This document shows, one piece after another, positions 53,257 through 62,889 of a stretch of 64,000 nt of DNA (position 1 is its first letter; every line of letters begins with the position of its first letter). Where the stretch lies: positions 1-64,000 of the forward strand of contig JAKQQP010000352.1 of the NCBI GenBank assembly GCA_029564115.1. Direction: 5' to 3'. Source of the stretch: Candidatus Rifleibacteriota bacterium. Its GTDB lineage: Bacteria > Riflebacteria > Ozemobacteria > Ozemobacterales > Ozemobacteraceae. The notes below the pieces were generated by a model, which did no database searches, had not been told where the DNA came from, and worked only from the letters and a program-made list of their open reading frames with translations. Made by a program: the position numbers and the translations under genes.

Positions 53257-54299
53257 CGCCCTGCTTTTTTCAGATTTGTCAGAGACTGACTGACAGAATG
53301 CTTAACAATGGTTTCCGCAAAGTAGTCGGCTGAAAAAATTCTGGCTGCGGCACTGCTCAAATAATTTTGGGCGGCGAGAACATAATTTTCATGAGTCTTT
53401 GGGCTCATCTCGATCATAAATTTGAACAATTCATCGTAAGATTTAAAATTTCTTCTATCAATAAAGCAATCAGAAGGAATCAGGTCTTGAATATTGTTAG
53501 CGCCCCAGTAAACAGGAACGCACCCGGCAAAAAAACAGTCGAATATTTTTTCTGTTATGTAACCGGGAATATCGCGAGCATTCTCATAACAGATCGAAAA
53601 CTTATATTTTTGAAGCGTCTCAAACTTATTTGAGATTTTTCCCCTGTATGACGGGTATTTTTCACCCAAAAAGCTGAGAAATCTGACTAAAGCACGCAAT
53701 GGCTGAAAACGTTCCAGAAAGTGTGAGCCGCGAAAGCGGAATTGGTTCCAACCTGTGCCATAAAGATCGAAACATTCTGGATGGTTTTTCTCGAACCATC
53801 TGATGGCTTCAACTCTTTTTGAATACAATTCAAGAGGATGAGAAGAAGTTTTATTGCCTGAAATTACACAACAAAAGGCCGTTTTAAGTTGCCAGTCGTA
53901 GTTAATCCGTTCAGGAAAGACATGTGACCAGTTGGTTTTAAAATATTTCTGATTATCTACAAAAGCATCATTCCAGGTAAAAATTCGACTGAATCTCTCA
54001 TGCTTCGCCTTGTTCCAATTTTCAGACAGAATCAATTCAGTTTCGAACAAAAGAAGGTTGGAACGCCCCTTTTGTTCTTCAGACGGAAGCTCGTCGGGCA
54101 TCTCCAGATAAATTATGCAGTCAGATTCAGGGATTCTGTTTATGTCATCTGTTGCCAGCAAAAACCCCGCAACCGCAAATCTCTCTTTGAGCTTTACAAA
54201 CGGCACCATGCAACCATCTCGATTTATATTGCCGTCAGAAAGGTCGAAAATTTTATTGTTTTGACAGGCTGGCGGCACCACCAGGCAGGCTTTTTTCAT
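53253..54299 (-). CDS. Glycosyltransferase family 10 (alpha-fucosyltransferase-like)
   Basis: Within 348 residues the C-terminal half has the family hallmark YKFSICYENARDIPGYITEKIFDCF followed by AGCVPVYWGA, used by alpha-1,3/4-fucosyltransferases to bind GDP-fucose. In this cluster the donor could be GDP-fucose or, because a ColD-like enzyme is present, GDP-colitose. It overlaps the CgeB-like gene and the flippase gene by four bases each, so it is part of one transcript. Confidence 0.88.
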   Translation of the reverse strand: MKKACLVVPPACQNNKIFDLSDGNINRDGCMVPFVKLKERFAVAGFLLATDDINRIPESDCIIYLEMPDELPSEEQKGRSNLLLFETELILSENWNKAKHERFSRIFTWNDAFVDNQKYFKTNWSHVFPERINYDWQLKTAFCCVISGNKTSSHPLELYSKRVEAIRWFEKNHPECFDLYGTGWNQFRFRGSHFLERFQPLRALVRFLSFLGEKYPSYRGKISNKFETLQKYKFSICYENARDIPGYITEKIFDCFFAGCVPVYWGANNIQDLIPSDCFIDRRNFKSYDELFKFMIEMSPKTHENYVLAAQNYLSSAAARIFSADYFAETIVKHSVSQSLTNLKKAGR

Positions 54300-55303
54300 C
54301 CAGTCTTCCTCATGATTTCAAGGATTTCCTTGATCCGGTTGATGTAGCCATGCTGCAGTCTGGCCTTGCTGTGAGCTGCTCCTGCAATCTCTTGTCTTTG
54401 TTTTTCATGCTCCAGAAAATATTTCACGAGCAGAATCGCTTCGTCTACGTCTTTGTAACAGGCAATTTCACGACCAATCTCAAAGTAGTCTTCGATCCCA
54501 GGCACGTAGTCAGTCAGCTGAAATCCGCCATAATAGGGAATCTCAAAATTTCTGGCCTTGATCTGCCCCATGTTTTTGGGAGAACGGAAATAACGCAATA
54601 ACGCCTGCGGGCTGGAAAAAAGGAACCTGACATCATGGCAGATACTGTTCGCAATGTTGAGGTTGATACGTGATCTGAGAAAAACATCTTTCATTTCCTC
54701 GATCCCCAGCATTCCGTCTTTCCAGCCTTTGCCAAAGCACTTCACATTAAAGCCGGCCGCCACAAGTTTTTCGATAAACCAGCTTCGATAGCGGTTAAAT
54801 TGGCCAACAAACGAGACATCATACAAAAAGCGACCATCAAAATCTGACTGCGGCCTCTCGTCGTCGATAGCAGCCCATTGGCTTGTAATTACATTATTTT
54901 GCCCCTGCAAACGATATTTCTCAACGGCAAACTTGTCTGTGGTTACACACCACGAAAAATGCGGAGCATACAATCTTGAATAATCGTCAAACCGCCAGGT
55001 ATCGTCGCCAAACCAGGCCGCAGTGGTATATCGCTGTTTCAACTGCCCGAGAGTTGCAAAATCGAACTGATGCGTGAAAAGAGAGAAGAAAATAAGATCG
55101 GGCTTAACTTCTTCAGCCTTTTCCAGTAAGAGTTTCTGTAGAATAGGTGAAGGCCTGGCGGTTTGGGCAAATTCGTCGTAATAAAAAGTTACAACCTGGC
55201 AGCCATTTTTTTGAAAAGCTTTTTGAAAAGACATGCCAATAAAATTAGGGCCATTTTGACAAACGCCATAATCATACTGCATATCGCAATAAAGAATTTT
55301 CAC
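54296..55303 (-). CDS. CgeB-like glycosyltransferase
   Basis: A 335-residue protein of the CgeB/DUF3880 type: an N-terminal domain (MKILYCDMQYDYG ... AAWFGDDTWRFDDY), then a C-terminal domain with LRSRINLNIANS, AKARNFEIPYYGG and an EIACYKDVDEAILLV ending, as in Glyco_trans_1_2 family proteins. It is presumably a GT-B fold enzyme transferring a sugar to the growing repeat unit. Donor and linkage cannot be determined. Confidence 0.72.
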   Translation of the reverse strand: MKILYCDMQYDYGVCQNGPNFIGMSFQKAFQKNGCQVVTFYYDEFAQTARPSPILQKLLLEKAEEVKPDLIFFSLFTHQFDFATLGQLKQRYTTAAWFGDDTWRFDDYSRLYAPHFSWCVTTDKFAVEKYRLQGQNNVITSQWAAIDDERPQSDFDGRFLYDVSFVGQFNRYRSWFIEKLVAAGFNVKCFGKGWKDGMLGIEEMKDVFLRSRINLNIANSICHDVRFLFSSPQALLRYFRSPKNMGQIKARNFEIPYYGGFQLTDYVPGIEDYFEIGREIACYKDVDEAILLVKYFLEHEKQRQEIAGAAHSKARLQHGYINRIKEILEIMRKTG

Positions 55304-55332
55304 AGCAGATTCCTTTATTTACAGAGGCTGTG

Positions 55333-56508
55333 TCAGATTTTAATCAGGCAGCTGGCAATGGTTTCAAGATCCGAAGGAGTGAGTTCCGGGTAATTACCGC
55401 AATAAAAGCCGCAATCATGAATAAAGTCAGCACCAGGTAATGAATATTCCTTGCTGTTATACTTTTTGAAAAAAGGCTGCTTTGCCATATTACCGGCAAT
55501 TATCGGCCTGATTTCGATACCGGCGCCAGAAAACTGACCGAGATAATAATCTCTCAGCTCCGGAGTTTTACAGATCATCGGCAGGGCAAAGTTTGATAAT
55601 AATTTCAAATGAGAACGATCGAGCAAAATGAAGTCAGGGTTATTTCTTATGCTGTTTTCGAAGTAATGATAATTTTCTTGTCTGATTCTTATGTTATCTT
55701 CAAGAAATTGCATCTGATAGAGGCCCAAAAAGCCTGTTATCTCGGTTGGCCGCATGTTGAAGCCCAGTTCATAAAAAGAATATTTTGCTTCGAACTGGCC
55801 TCTGATGTTGAAGCGCGTTCGCCACTTCTGCTGCTGGGTTGCTGATAAATTGCGATCCCAACCGTTTGCTCTGCTGATAACCAGCATTTCAGCAAGATCT
55901 TTGTCATCGGTGCAAACCATTCCGCCTTCAATTGTAGACATGTGGTGAGCTACAAAAAAAGAAAAGGTTGAAGCAACGCCGTAATTTCCGGCTTTACCTT
56001 TCAAAAGTTCGGTTCCGAGCGATTCACAATTATCTTCGAGAAGCAGAATGCCTCTTTCATCACAAATTTTACGAATAGCCTCTAAATCTCCAGTGAAGCC
56101 AAGGGCATTGGTAATAAAAAATGCTTTTAATTGGTCATTCTGCAGGGTATCCAGAAGATTTTGCGACATAGAATTCAGAGTTTCAGGTTCGCAGTCAACA
56201 GGAACCGGAACCATACCCAGCTGAATAATCGGCATGGTATTGGTAGACCAGGTTACAGCAGAAAAACCGATCTTGTCGCCATCCTGCAGACGACCAAGAT
56301 TTTTTAAAGCCTGCAACAAAAGAATATTGGCACTGGCACCACTATTAACAAGAACGGCATGCGCTCTTCCCTGGTATCTTGCGAAGGCCTGCTCAAATTC
56401 CTGGCATTTTGCATCCATACTGAACTTGTTGGCAGAACGAACAAAGTCGGCCAAAGCCTCTCTGGTTTCCATTTCGTTTAAAAAAGCATTTTTCATCAAA
56501 GGAATCAT
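55333..56508 (-). CDS. ColD-like GDP-4-keto-6-deoxymannose 3-dehydratase
   Basis: A DegT/DnrJ/EryC1-fold protein of 391 residues. The lysine that normally holds PLP is replaced by histidine: His188 in FFVAHHMSTIEGG. This Lys-to-His change defines the sugar 3-dehydratases; E. coli ColD uses His at the same residue number. The enzyme would use PLP plus glutamate to remove the C3 hydroxyl of GDP-4-keto-6-deoxy-mannose, a step to colitose. An alternative is another dehydratase of the same class. The adjacent Fcl-like gene could perform the following epimerisation-reduction (the ColC step). colA/colB homologues are not in the window. Confidence 0.75.
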   Translation of the reverse strand: MIPLMKNAFLNEMETREALADFVRSANKFSMDAKCQEFEQAFARYQGRAHAVLVNSGASANILLLQALKNLGRLQDGDKIGFSAVTWSTNTMPIIQLGMVPVPVDCEPETLNSMSQNLLDTLQNDQLKAFFITNALGFTGDLEAIRKICDERGILLLEDNCESLGTELLKGKAGNYGVASTFSFFVAHHMSTIEGGMVCTDDKDLAEMLVISRANGWDRNLSATQQQKWRTRFNIRGQFEAKYSFYELGFNMRPTEITGFLGLYQMQFLEDNIRIRQENYHYFENSIRNNPDFILLDRSHLKLLSNFALPMICKTPELRDYYLGQFSGAGIEIRPIIAGNMAKQPFFKKYNSKEYSLPGADFIHDCGFYCGNYPELTPSDLETIASCLIKI

Positions 56509-56539
56509 ATTTTTCTCCTGTAGCCTTTTCAGTAGTCAA

Positions 56540-57472
56540 TTATCGAGTTTTCAGGCTTCGGTATTCTTTAATCATCTGATCGATACCGTCAACAAGTTGA
56601 ATTTCCGGGCTAAAACCAATTGCAGCTGTTTTTGTTACATCCAGGCACTTTTTTAACATGCCATCGGGGCGAGAGGTATCCCAGGCAATATTGCCGGTAT
56701 AACCGACCCGTGATGCAATCAATTCTGCCAGTTCTTTAATCGAAATGTCAGTGCCTGAGCCAACATTTATTAAATCAGCCGATTCATGGTTGTTCATCAA
56801 CAAAAACAGAGCGCGGCTCAAATCATCGACATGCAGGAACTCGCGGCGCGCAATTCCTGTTCCCCAAAGGGTTATTTCGGCAACTCCAGACTCGGCGGCA
56901 TCGCTGAACCTTTTTACCAGCGCCGAAAGAACGTGTGATTTTTCAAGGTCGAACGAGTCTCCCGGGCCATAAATATTACATGGCATCGGGCATATCGCCT
57001 TGAAGCCTTTCTGCTGGCTCAAATACTTAACAAGCTTCAAGCCGGCAATTTTAGCGAGGGCATAACCTTCATTAGTTGGCTCCAGGGGCCCTGTCATCAG
57101 GTATTCTTCTTTAATCGGCTGAGGGCATTCTCTCGGGTAGATACATGAGCTGCCAAGAAAGCAAAACTTTTTGACACCATAATCTGAACTGGCCTTGATT
57201 ACAGTATTCTGAATCATAAGGTTATCGTAAAGAAATTCGAAGGGAAAAGTCATATTTGCTTTGATGCCACCAACTCTGGCGGCAGCCAGAAAAACATATT
57301 CCGGCTTTTCTTCAGCAAAGAAACGATTAACCGCAGACTGATTCTTTAAATCGAGTTCGGCAGATGATCGATAAACAAGGTTTTCGTATCCCTCTGCTTT
57401 AAGCCTTCTGACGATGGCAGAGCCAACGAGGCCATTGTGGCCGGCAATATAAATCCTGCTGTTTTTTTTCAT
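56540..57472 (-). CDS. GDP-L-fucose synthase / GDP-colitose synthase-like SDR
   Basis: This 310-residue protein closely matches Fcl: AGHNGLVGSAIVRRL (NADP site), FLGSSCIYPRECPQP, YALAKIAGLKL (catalytic Tyr and Lys) and IYGPGDSFDLEKSHVLSAL. Fcl carries out 3,5-epimerisation and 4-reduction of GDP-4-keto-6-deoxymannose to GDP-L-fucose; its homologue ColC does the corresponding 5-epimerisation and reduction for GDP-colitose. Because a ColD-like dehydratase is the next gene, either assignment is possible. No gmd gene is seen in the window. Confidence 0.85.
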   Translation of the reverse strand: MKKNSRIYIAGHNGLVGSAIVRRLKAEGYENLVYRSSAELDLKNQSAVNRFFAEEKPEYVFLAAARVGGIKANMTFPFEFLYDNLMIQNTVIKASSDYGVKKFCFLGSSCIYPRECPQPIKEEYLMTGPLEPTNEGYALAKIAGLKLVKYLSQQKGFKAICPMPCNIYGPGDSFDLEKSHVLSALVKRFSDAAESGVAEITLWGTGIARREFLHVDDLSRALFLLMNNHESADLINVGSGTDISIKELAELIASRVGYTGNIAWDTSRPDGMLKKCLDVTKTAAIGFSPEIQLVDGIDQMIKEYRSLKTR

Positions 57473-57493
57473 TGTGAATCCTGAAATTGCGAA

Positions 57494-58465
57494 TTAATTG
57501 TGACTTTTCTTCTGTAAACAGATCTTTCTGAGAATAATCTGAGCAAGTCTAATAAACTGATATAAAAATTGCAAACGAAAGTATTTGAAGTAGACCAGGG
57601 CCAGAGCCGCGTGAACTCGCAATTTAAGGCTCAGCCGATTGTCTTTACGCTCTCTGAGTTCTTGAATCAGACCCCGCAACCTGTATACCTTCACTTCAGG
57701 GCTGCTTTTTTTCAGATAATTATTTTTGCAGATCCAGTTGATCAGTAATTTGCGATCTTTCTGCTCATTTGTTGAGGAATCCTGCCTGGAATGAATTCTG
57801 TAGTTCATTACTACATCTTTAAGCATCAGCACCTTGCCACGCCGGCAAACTTCAGACAAAAAAATTACATCCGCGTGCTTACCCAGATTCTGCTCGAGAA
57901 AAAGATTCTTCAATAAAGGCTTGAAATATAAAAAAGCCGGGAATGGCGAGTAATTGCAATGAACCAGATGTTGTCGCAAAAACCTGGCAGGATCTGCTAT
58001 TATGATATCTCGATCCGTGCAGATAAACTTGCGATTACTAAGAAATGTGTTAAAAATCATGCGAGCGTTACCGCCAACCGCAGCAACTCGACTGTTGGAA
58101 TTAAACCCTTTGATGAGGGTGCTTAAACAACCAGGCAACATGATGTCGTCATCATGAAACATCATAAAATAATCAGACTCAACTTCGCCAATCACCTGAT
58201 TGAAGTGCTGCAACGCCCCCAGAGTTGGGATTCTGCGACGATACACAAACTTTTCGTGCCTGAAGTCTGCCAGCACCTTCTGGGTTTTATCAGTCTTTGA
58301 GTTATCAGACAAAATCACTTCGAAGTTCGAATAATTTTGTGCCAGAACACTGTGCAGAGTATCCAGAATCATATCAGGGCGTTCATAGGTGAGAATGAAC
58401 ACCTGAATTTTAGGTTGCTCGATCGGTGAAGCCGGTAAATTTTCTGCTTTCAAAGACATTTTCAC
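57494..58465 (-). CDS. Family 2 glycosyltransferase
   Basis: The N-terminal GT-A domain begins IQVFILTYERPDMILDTLHSVLAQ and has LSDNSKTDKT and the metal-binding FHDDDIMLPG (DxD) motif. It is 323 residues long. The C-terminal ~100 residues are basic and partly hydrophobic. It transfers a sugar from a nucleotide donor to an acceptor lipid or glycan; specificity is unknown. It overlaps the neighbouring SDR gene by four bases. Confidence 0.82.
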   Translation of the reverse strand: MKMSLKAENLPASPIEQPKIQVFILTYERPDMILDTLHSVLAQNYSNFEVILSDNSKTDKTQKVLADFRHEKFVYRRRIPTLGALQHFNQVIGEVESDYFMMFHDDDIMLPGCLSTLIKGFNSNSRVAAVGGNARMIFNTFLSNRKFICTDRDIIIADPARFLRQHLVHCNYSPFPAFLYFKPLLKNLFLEQNLGKHADVIFLSEVCRRGKVLMLKDVVMNYRIHSRQDSSTNEQKDRKLLINWICKNNYLKKSSPEVKVYRLRGLIQELRERKDNRLSLKLRVHAALALVYFKYFRLQFLYQFIRLAQIILRKICLQKKSHN

Positions 58466-59523
58466 TCTCCAGCCAAAAGCAGATTCTTGTACCAGCGTAT
58501 CGTTCTGGCAACCGCTTCGTGTAAATCTGTCTGCTGTCTCAATTTCAGCTCGTTTCTCACTCTGGAAGTATCCGGAACGTATCTGTCGGGCATTATTCCA
58601 GAATCAGGCTTTTTTGCGATACAAACACTCACAACGGGCTGAACCTGAGATGATACGATTTCGGCAAACTGCCTGATGCTGATCGCTTCCATAGAACCGA
58701 CGTTGTAAGGATAAGCCTTCTGACCATGCAGGAGAATTTTGAAAAGCCAGCCAACCAGATCTGAGGCATACAAATATGAACGAACAGTCGTGCCGTCACC
58801 ATTAATACAGACGGGTTTACCGGCAACCGCATCGCGAATGAAGTTGCCGGCGGCAAAATGTCCGTTAAGCGGAAGAAACGGCCCGATTAAAGCGAAACAC
58901 CGGGCAATTTTTATATTTATTTTAAACTGTTCCGCGTAAGCAGCACACAGCGTTTCTGAAATTCGCTTTCCCTGGCCATAAGCCGATTTAAGATCATATA
59001 TATCCGGAGTTCCCGCATAAGTTTCCGGCAAGTAGTCCATCTCCGGTGGTTGTTTTCCATATACCGCCCCGGAACTCAAAAAAAGCATGTTTTCAGCACT
59101 GCATTTCCGGGCAAATTCAAGTATTCTTCTGGTCCCGACAACAGACGTTTCAAGAACAGTTACAGGATCATTAGAACCAGAAGCCGCGCTGGAGTCAGCA
59201 GCAGCATGAATTATGCAGTCAAACTCTCCCGCAGGAAAATCAAAGTTTCGAATATCCCCCTCGATCAGCTGCAGCTTATTGGAATCGAACAAATGAGAAG
59301 CCGACTCAGCAATTTTCCTCGGGTTACGCGTTAGAACAGAGGCCACAACATTCAAATCTGCGACTCTATTGGCAAAGTTCAAGGTTTCAAGAAGCCACCG
59401 GCCAATAAAACCTGTTCCACCCGTTATAAAAAGCTTTTTTCCACGCAAACAACCAAGATCCTTGCCTAAAAAAGCCAGAATCTCGTTCAGTTCTGCGTCT
59501 AACAATTGGGAACCTGTATGCAA
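58462..59523 (-). CDS. NAD-dependent sugar epimerase/dehydratase (extended SDR)
   Basis: The start chosen is TTG 59523, downstream of AGGAGA (59536-59541); the longest frame begins at another TTG (59592) that overlaps the upstream gene by 32 bases and has no ribosome-binding site. The 353-residue protein has the motif FITGGTGFIGRW at about residue 33, FLSSGAVYG and an SAYGQGKRISE active site. Similar proteins are often encoded with CDP-glucose pathway genes (rfbG/rfbH). It might be a C4 reductase or epimerase finishing a CDP-sugar, for example the YerF-type step after a YerE-like enzyme. Confidence 0.72.
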   Translation of the reverse strand: MHTGSQLLDAELNEILAFLGKDLGCLRGKKLFITGGTGFIGRWLLETLNFANRVADLNVVASVLTRNPRKIAESASHLFDSNKLQLIEGDIRNFDFPAGEFDCIIHAAADSSAASGSNDPVTVLETSVVGTRRILEFARKCSAENMLFLSSGAVYGKQPPEMDYLPETYAGTPDIYDLKSAYGQGKRISETLCAAYAEQFKINIKIARCFALIGPFLPLNGHFAAGNFIRDAVAGKPVCINGDGTTVRSYLYASDLVGWLFKILLHGQKAYPYNVGSMEAISIRQFAEIVSSQVQPVVSVCIAKKPDSGIMPDRYVPDTSRVRNELKLRQQTDLHEAVARTIRWYKNLLLAGE

Positions 59524-59560
59524 AATTAAGCTGAATCTCCTGAAAATTACCTGCGCTCGA

Positions 59561-61294
59561 TCAGGTACACTCCATTTCGATGGGTGCCACAAAAGGTTCC
59601 ATTTCAGTCAAGGGATAACCATAAGCAATTTTCGGGTAAACGTTGGCCTTAGGATCGATTTTGACTTCAAGAAGAAACGGTTCGCTGGGATTTTTCCACA
59701 TGCTCTGCAAGCCGGCTTCAACCTCTTCTGCGCCCGAAACAGACAAAGCGTCGATACCATAAGCCTCTGACACTTTTTTAAAATCGGGCGCTGAATAGCC
59801 ATTAACAGTAGATTGGAACCGACTGGAAAAATAGCTTTCCTGAAATTGCCTTACCATACCAAGGCTGGCATTATTTATCACAACAATTTTGACGGGCAGA
59901 TTATTCCTTTTTATCGTTTGCAACTCCTGAATATTCATCTGCATTCCGCCATCCCCGACGATAGCGACTACCGGATCGCCTGGCAGGGCTACTGCAGCGC
60001 CGATGGCGCCGGGCAAAGCAAAACCCATTGCGCCCATTCCCCCTGAAGTAATGAACCTTTGCTGTGAACCTAGCTCGAGAGACTGAGCCGCCCACATCTG
60101 ATGCTGCCCAACGTCAGCAACAAAAACGGCGGCAGCGCCAGAAAACTCTGACAATCTGTGAAAAAAAGCATTCGGATTAATCCCGGTGATATCGTTCAAT
60201 TCAGCGGTATCTGGCCATTTTGTCTTATAAGAAACAATTTCGTCAGCCCAGTCCTGCCATTTTGTCTGATCAAAGTCATATTGTTTGACCAGCTCGCTCA
60301 TACGTCCAATAAATGAAGAAAGATGGGCAACTATCGGTCGGCAACCCTTCACCTGTGAATTTATCTCTTCTTTATCACAGTCAACGTGCCAGACAACTCT
60401 GTTTTTTGTCAGATATTCTTTATCTGAACCTGTCTGCCTTACATCCAGTCTGCTGCCAAGCACAACAAGCAGATCCGACTCACCAAGAGCTTTATTTGCC
60501 CAACGATTGCCGTAAGATCCGATCATTCCCACCCGTAGTGGCGACCGGTATTCGAGGGCGTCAACACACATAAGTGAATTTACAACCGGTATGTGCAAAG
60601 AAGTCAGCATTTTTCTGAACTCTGCAACAACCTGTGCTGACCGCAATCCTCCCCCCGCGAGAATCAAAGGTTTTCTTGATTTTTCAAGATCTTTGATCAG
60701 TTCATGAATACCCTTCTCTGCTTCGACGCTGAGTGGGTCAGGAATCGGCATTTTAATTTCGGGAAAAGTATCTGGAAGGCTGCAGCGTTGCTGATCCATG
60801 GGAATATCAATCAATACCGGACCGGGGCGCCCGGTTACCGAGCAATCATAAGCTTCTTCCAGAGCGGCCGGGATCTCTTCCGGTCTGGAAATTTGCCAGG
60901 CTGCTTTGCATATCGGGTTTGCAACGGCCACTATATCAGTTTCCTGAAAACCGCTTTGCCTGACTTTTCTCTCACCTTTTAACTCATAAGTATTTACCTG
61001 GCCGGTAATAAAAATGCCCGGGGTAGAATCAAAAAAGCAGCTGCCAATACCGGTCAAAAGATTCAGCGCACCGGGGCCGCTCGTTGCCATAGCAAAACAT
61101 GGCTTTCCCTTTATTCTGCCGTAGGCATCGACTGCAAACGCCGCGCTTTGCTCGTGGTGCATTGGAATGACCTTGATTTTTTCGAATAAGCATAAAGAAT
61201 CAATCAAATGAGTGGTCATGCCGCCAATGACTTCAAAAACGACTTCAACGCCTCGGGCATGCAGATACCTGATTATGTAATCGGAAGATTTCAC
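59561..61294 (-). CDS. Acetolactate-synthase-like thiamine-diphosphate enzyme (YerE candidate)
   Basis: A 577-residue ThDP enzyme with the catalytic Glu in HHEQSAAFA, the ThDP/Mg binding motif GDGGMQMNIQEL ... NNASLGM, and a central FAD-type region. The fold is that of acetohydroxyacid synthase (IlvB). However, it lies directly downstream of rfbH in a surface-sugar cluster and has no small IlvN-type subunit partner. In Yersinia, YerE is such an enzyme: it transfers a two-carbon acetyl unit from pyruvate to the CDP-3,6-dideoxy-4-keto sugar made by RfbH, giving yersiniose. This is the favoured function by context. It overlaps the fused rfbH gene by four bases. Confidence 0.75.
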   Translation of the reverse strand: MKSSDYIIRYLHARGVEVVFEVIGGMTTHLIDSLCLFEKIKVIPMHHEQSAAFAVDAYGRIKGKPCFAMATSGPGALNLLTGIGSCFFDSTPGIFITGQVNTYELKGERKVRQSGFQETDIVAVANPICKAAWQISRPEEIPAALEEAYDCSVTGRPGPVLIDIPMDQQRCSLPDTFPEIKMPIPDPLSVEAEKGIHELIKDLEKSRKPLILAGGGLRSAQVVAEFRKMLTSLHIPVVNSLMCVDALEYRSPLRVGMIGSYGNRWANKALGESDLLVVLGSRLDVRQTGSDKEYLTKNRVVWHVDCDKEEINSQVKGCRPIVAHLSSFIGRMSELVKQYDFDQTKWQDWADEIVSYKTKWPDTAELNDITGINPNAFFHRLSEFSGAAAVFVADVGQHQMWAAQSLELGSQQRFITSGGMGAMGFALPGAIGAAVALPGDPVVAIVGDGGMQMNIQELQTIKRNNLPVKIVVINNASLGMVRQFQESYFSSRFQSTVNGYSAPDFKKVSEAYGIDALSVSGAEEVEAGLQSMWKNPSEPFLLEVKIDPKANVYPKIAYGYPLTEMEPFVAPIEMECT

Positions 61295-62889
61295 TTGAAG
61301 GCTCCAATGAAGGAATCGAAAGTTTCTATTATATAATCAAGCATTGGGTCAGTTAAACCCGGGTATACTCCGATAAAAAATGTATTCGTCGTAATCAGAT
61401 CGGTATTGGTGAGAGTGCCTACAACGCGGTGCTGAATGTTTTCGTAAGCCGGGTGCCGCAGAAGGTTTCCGCAAAAAAGATTTCTGGTTTCGATCCTCGC
61501 TGCCTCAAGAGCCAAAGTAAGATCGTTTCTGGAAAATGGCGCTTCGGGCTTAACGGTTATCACATAGCCAAACCATGATGGATCTGACTTTTCAGGGGCA
61601 GAATGTAAAACAAGAAACTTTTCGTGCTTTTTCAGCCCTGCGGTCAGTTTCTGGTGACGGTATTTTCTGGCGGCCACAAAAGAATTCAATTTTTTCAGCT
61701 GAGCACAGCCAATTGCTGCCTGCATTTCAGTCACCTTAAGATTATAGCCAATGTGACTGTATACATATTTGTGATCATAACCAAAAGGCAAAGAACCAAA
61801 CTGCTGAGAAAATCTTTTGCCGCAATTGTTATTCTGGCCGCCACGACAATTGCAATCTCTGCCCCAATCACGAAAACTACGAGCAATGTCGGCGAGTTCA
61901 GAGTTGTCGGTAACAACTGCACCGCCCTCGCCCATTGTTATATGATGCGCCGGGTAAAAGCTGAAAGTGCCAAGATCACCAAAAGTAGAAGTCGGGCGAC
62001 CGTCGTATAAGCTGCCCAGAGCATCGCAGTTATCTTCTATCAGCCAGAGATTGTGCTTCCGGCACAGTTCTTTCACTTCTGCAACAGGAAAAGGTACACC
62101 CATGGTATGCGCAATCATCACGGCTTTTGTTTTCGGGCTGACAGCCGCTTCGATTTGCTCAAAAGTCGGCACATATGTACCCAGCTCAACATCAACAAAA
62201 ACCGGTATAGACTGATTTTGAATTATTGGCGCCACAGTCGTCGGAAATCCCGCTGCAACTGTTATAACTTCATCTCCCGGCTTTATGCGCCGATCTTTGA
62301 GCTTGGGAGAAGTTAAAGCGGAAAAAGCCACCAGATTTGCAGAAGAGCCGGAATTAACCAGCAAAACTTCACGCGTGCCAAGAAAGCTTGCAAGTTCTTT
62401 TTCGAAAGAATCGCAAAAACGACCGGAAGTAAGCCAGAAATCAAGAGAAGAATCGACAAGAGTCTCGAGCTCATCAGCATCAAAAACCCGGCCGGCGTAA
62501 TGTATCGGGTCACCTGGCCTGAAAACTGGCTTTGTCTTGTGCTTAACCTGAAAATGCCTTCTGGTCGCCAGCAGAACCGCCTGGCGTAAAATTTTTTCGA
62601 GAGTGCGTTCAGAAACCTGAGCCAGCTTTTTCCCCAATATGGCCTCCGGGAGGCGGCAAGGCATATCAATATGAACATAACCTGTCAACGGTAAAGGTGC
62701 TCCAGAGAAGTCTGAGGCAACCAGGGGCAGGCAATCATCATGACTGGCAGGTGACTTCGCAGTTATAAAAAACAGTTCAACGTCACCGTTTGCATCTGGT
62801 TCAGATACTGCCAAAGCCGGCCTGAACCGCTTTGTGGCTTTATCGTTGAAAGGAAAAGGAACTTTGAATACTTCGCCTTTACAAATCAT
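61291..62889 (-). CDS. MazF/PemK-like toxin domain fused to RfbH dehydratase
   Basis: 532 residues from ATG 62889 (other in-frame ATGs at 62898 and 62928). Residues 1-103 are a MazF/PemK-like domain: KGEVFKVPFPFND, then RFRPALAVSEPD, then LGKKLAQVSERTLEKI, as in the mRNA-cleaving toxins. From about residue 104 the protein is RfbH, CDP-4-keto-6-deoxyglucose 3-dehydratase (E1). HKTKPVFRPGDPIHYAGRVF is the normal RfbH start; His315 (FYPAHH) replaces the PLP lysine. The [2Fe-2S] motif C-X57-C-X1-C-X7-C is complete (Cys288, Cys346, Cys348, Cys356). The antitoxin-like gene overlaps its start by 11 bases. A domain fusion of this kind is unfamiliar to me. Confidence 0.85.
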   Translation of the reverse strand: MICKGEVFKVPFPFNDKATKRFRPALAVSEPDANGDVELFFITAKSPASHDDCLPLVASDFSGAPLPLTGYVHIDMPCRLPEAILGKKLAQVSERTLEKILRQAVLLATRRHFQVKHKTKPVFRPGDPIHYAGRVFDADELETLVDSSLDFWLTSGRFCDSFEKELASFLGTREVLLVNSGSSANLVAFSALTSPKLKDRRIKPGDEVITVAAGFPTTVAPIIQNQSIPVFVDVELGTYVPTFEQIEAAVSPKTKAVMIAHTMGVPFPVAEVKELCRKHNLWLIEDNCDALGSLYDGRPTSTFGDLGTFSFYPAHHITMGEGGAVVTDNSELADIARSFRDWGRDCNCRGGQNNNCGKRFSQQFGSLPFGYDHKYVYSHIGYNLKVTEMQAAIGCAQLKKLNSFVAARKYRHQKLTAGLKKHEKFLVLHSAPEKSDPSWFGYVITVKPEAPFSRNDLTLALEAARIETRNLFCGNLLRHPAYENIQHRVVGTLTNTDLITTNTFFIGVYPGLTDPMLDYIIETFDSFIGAFK

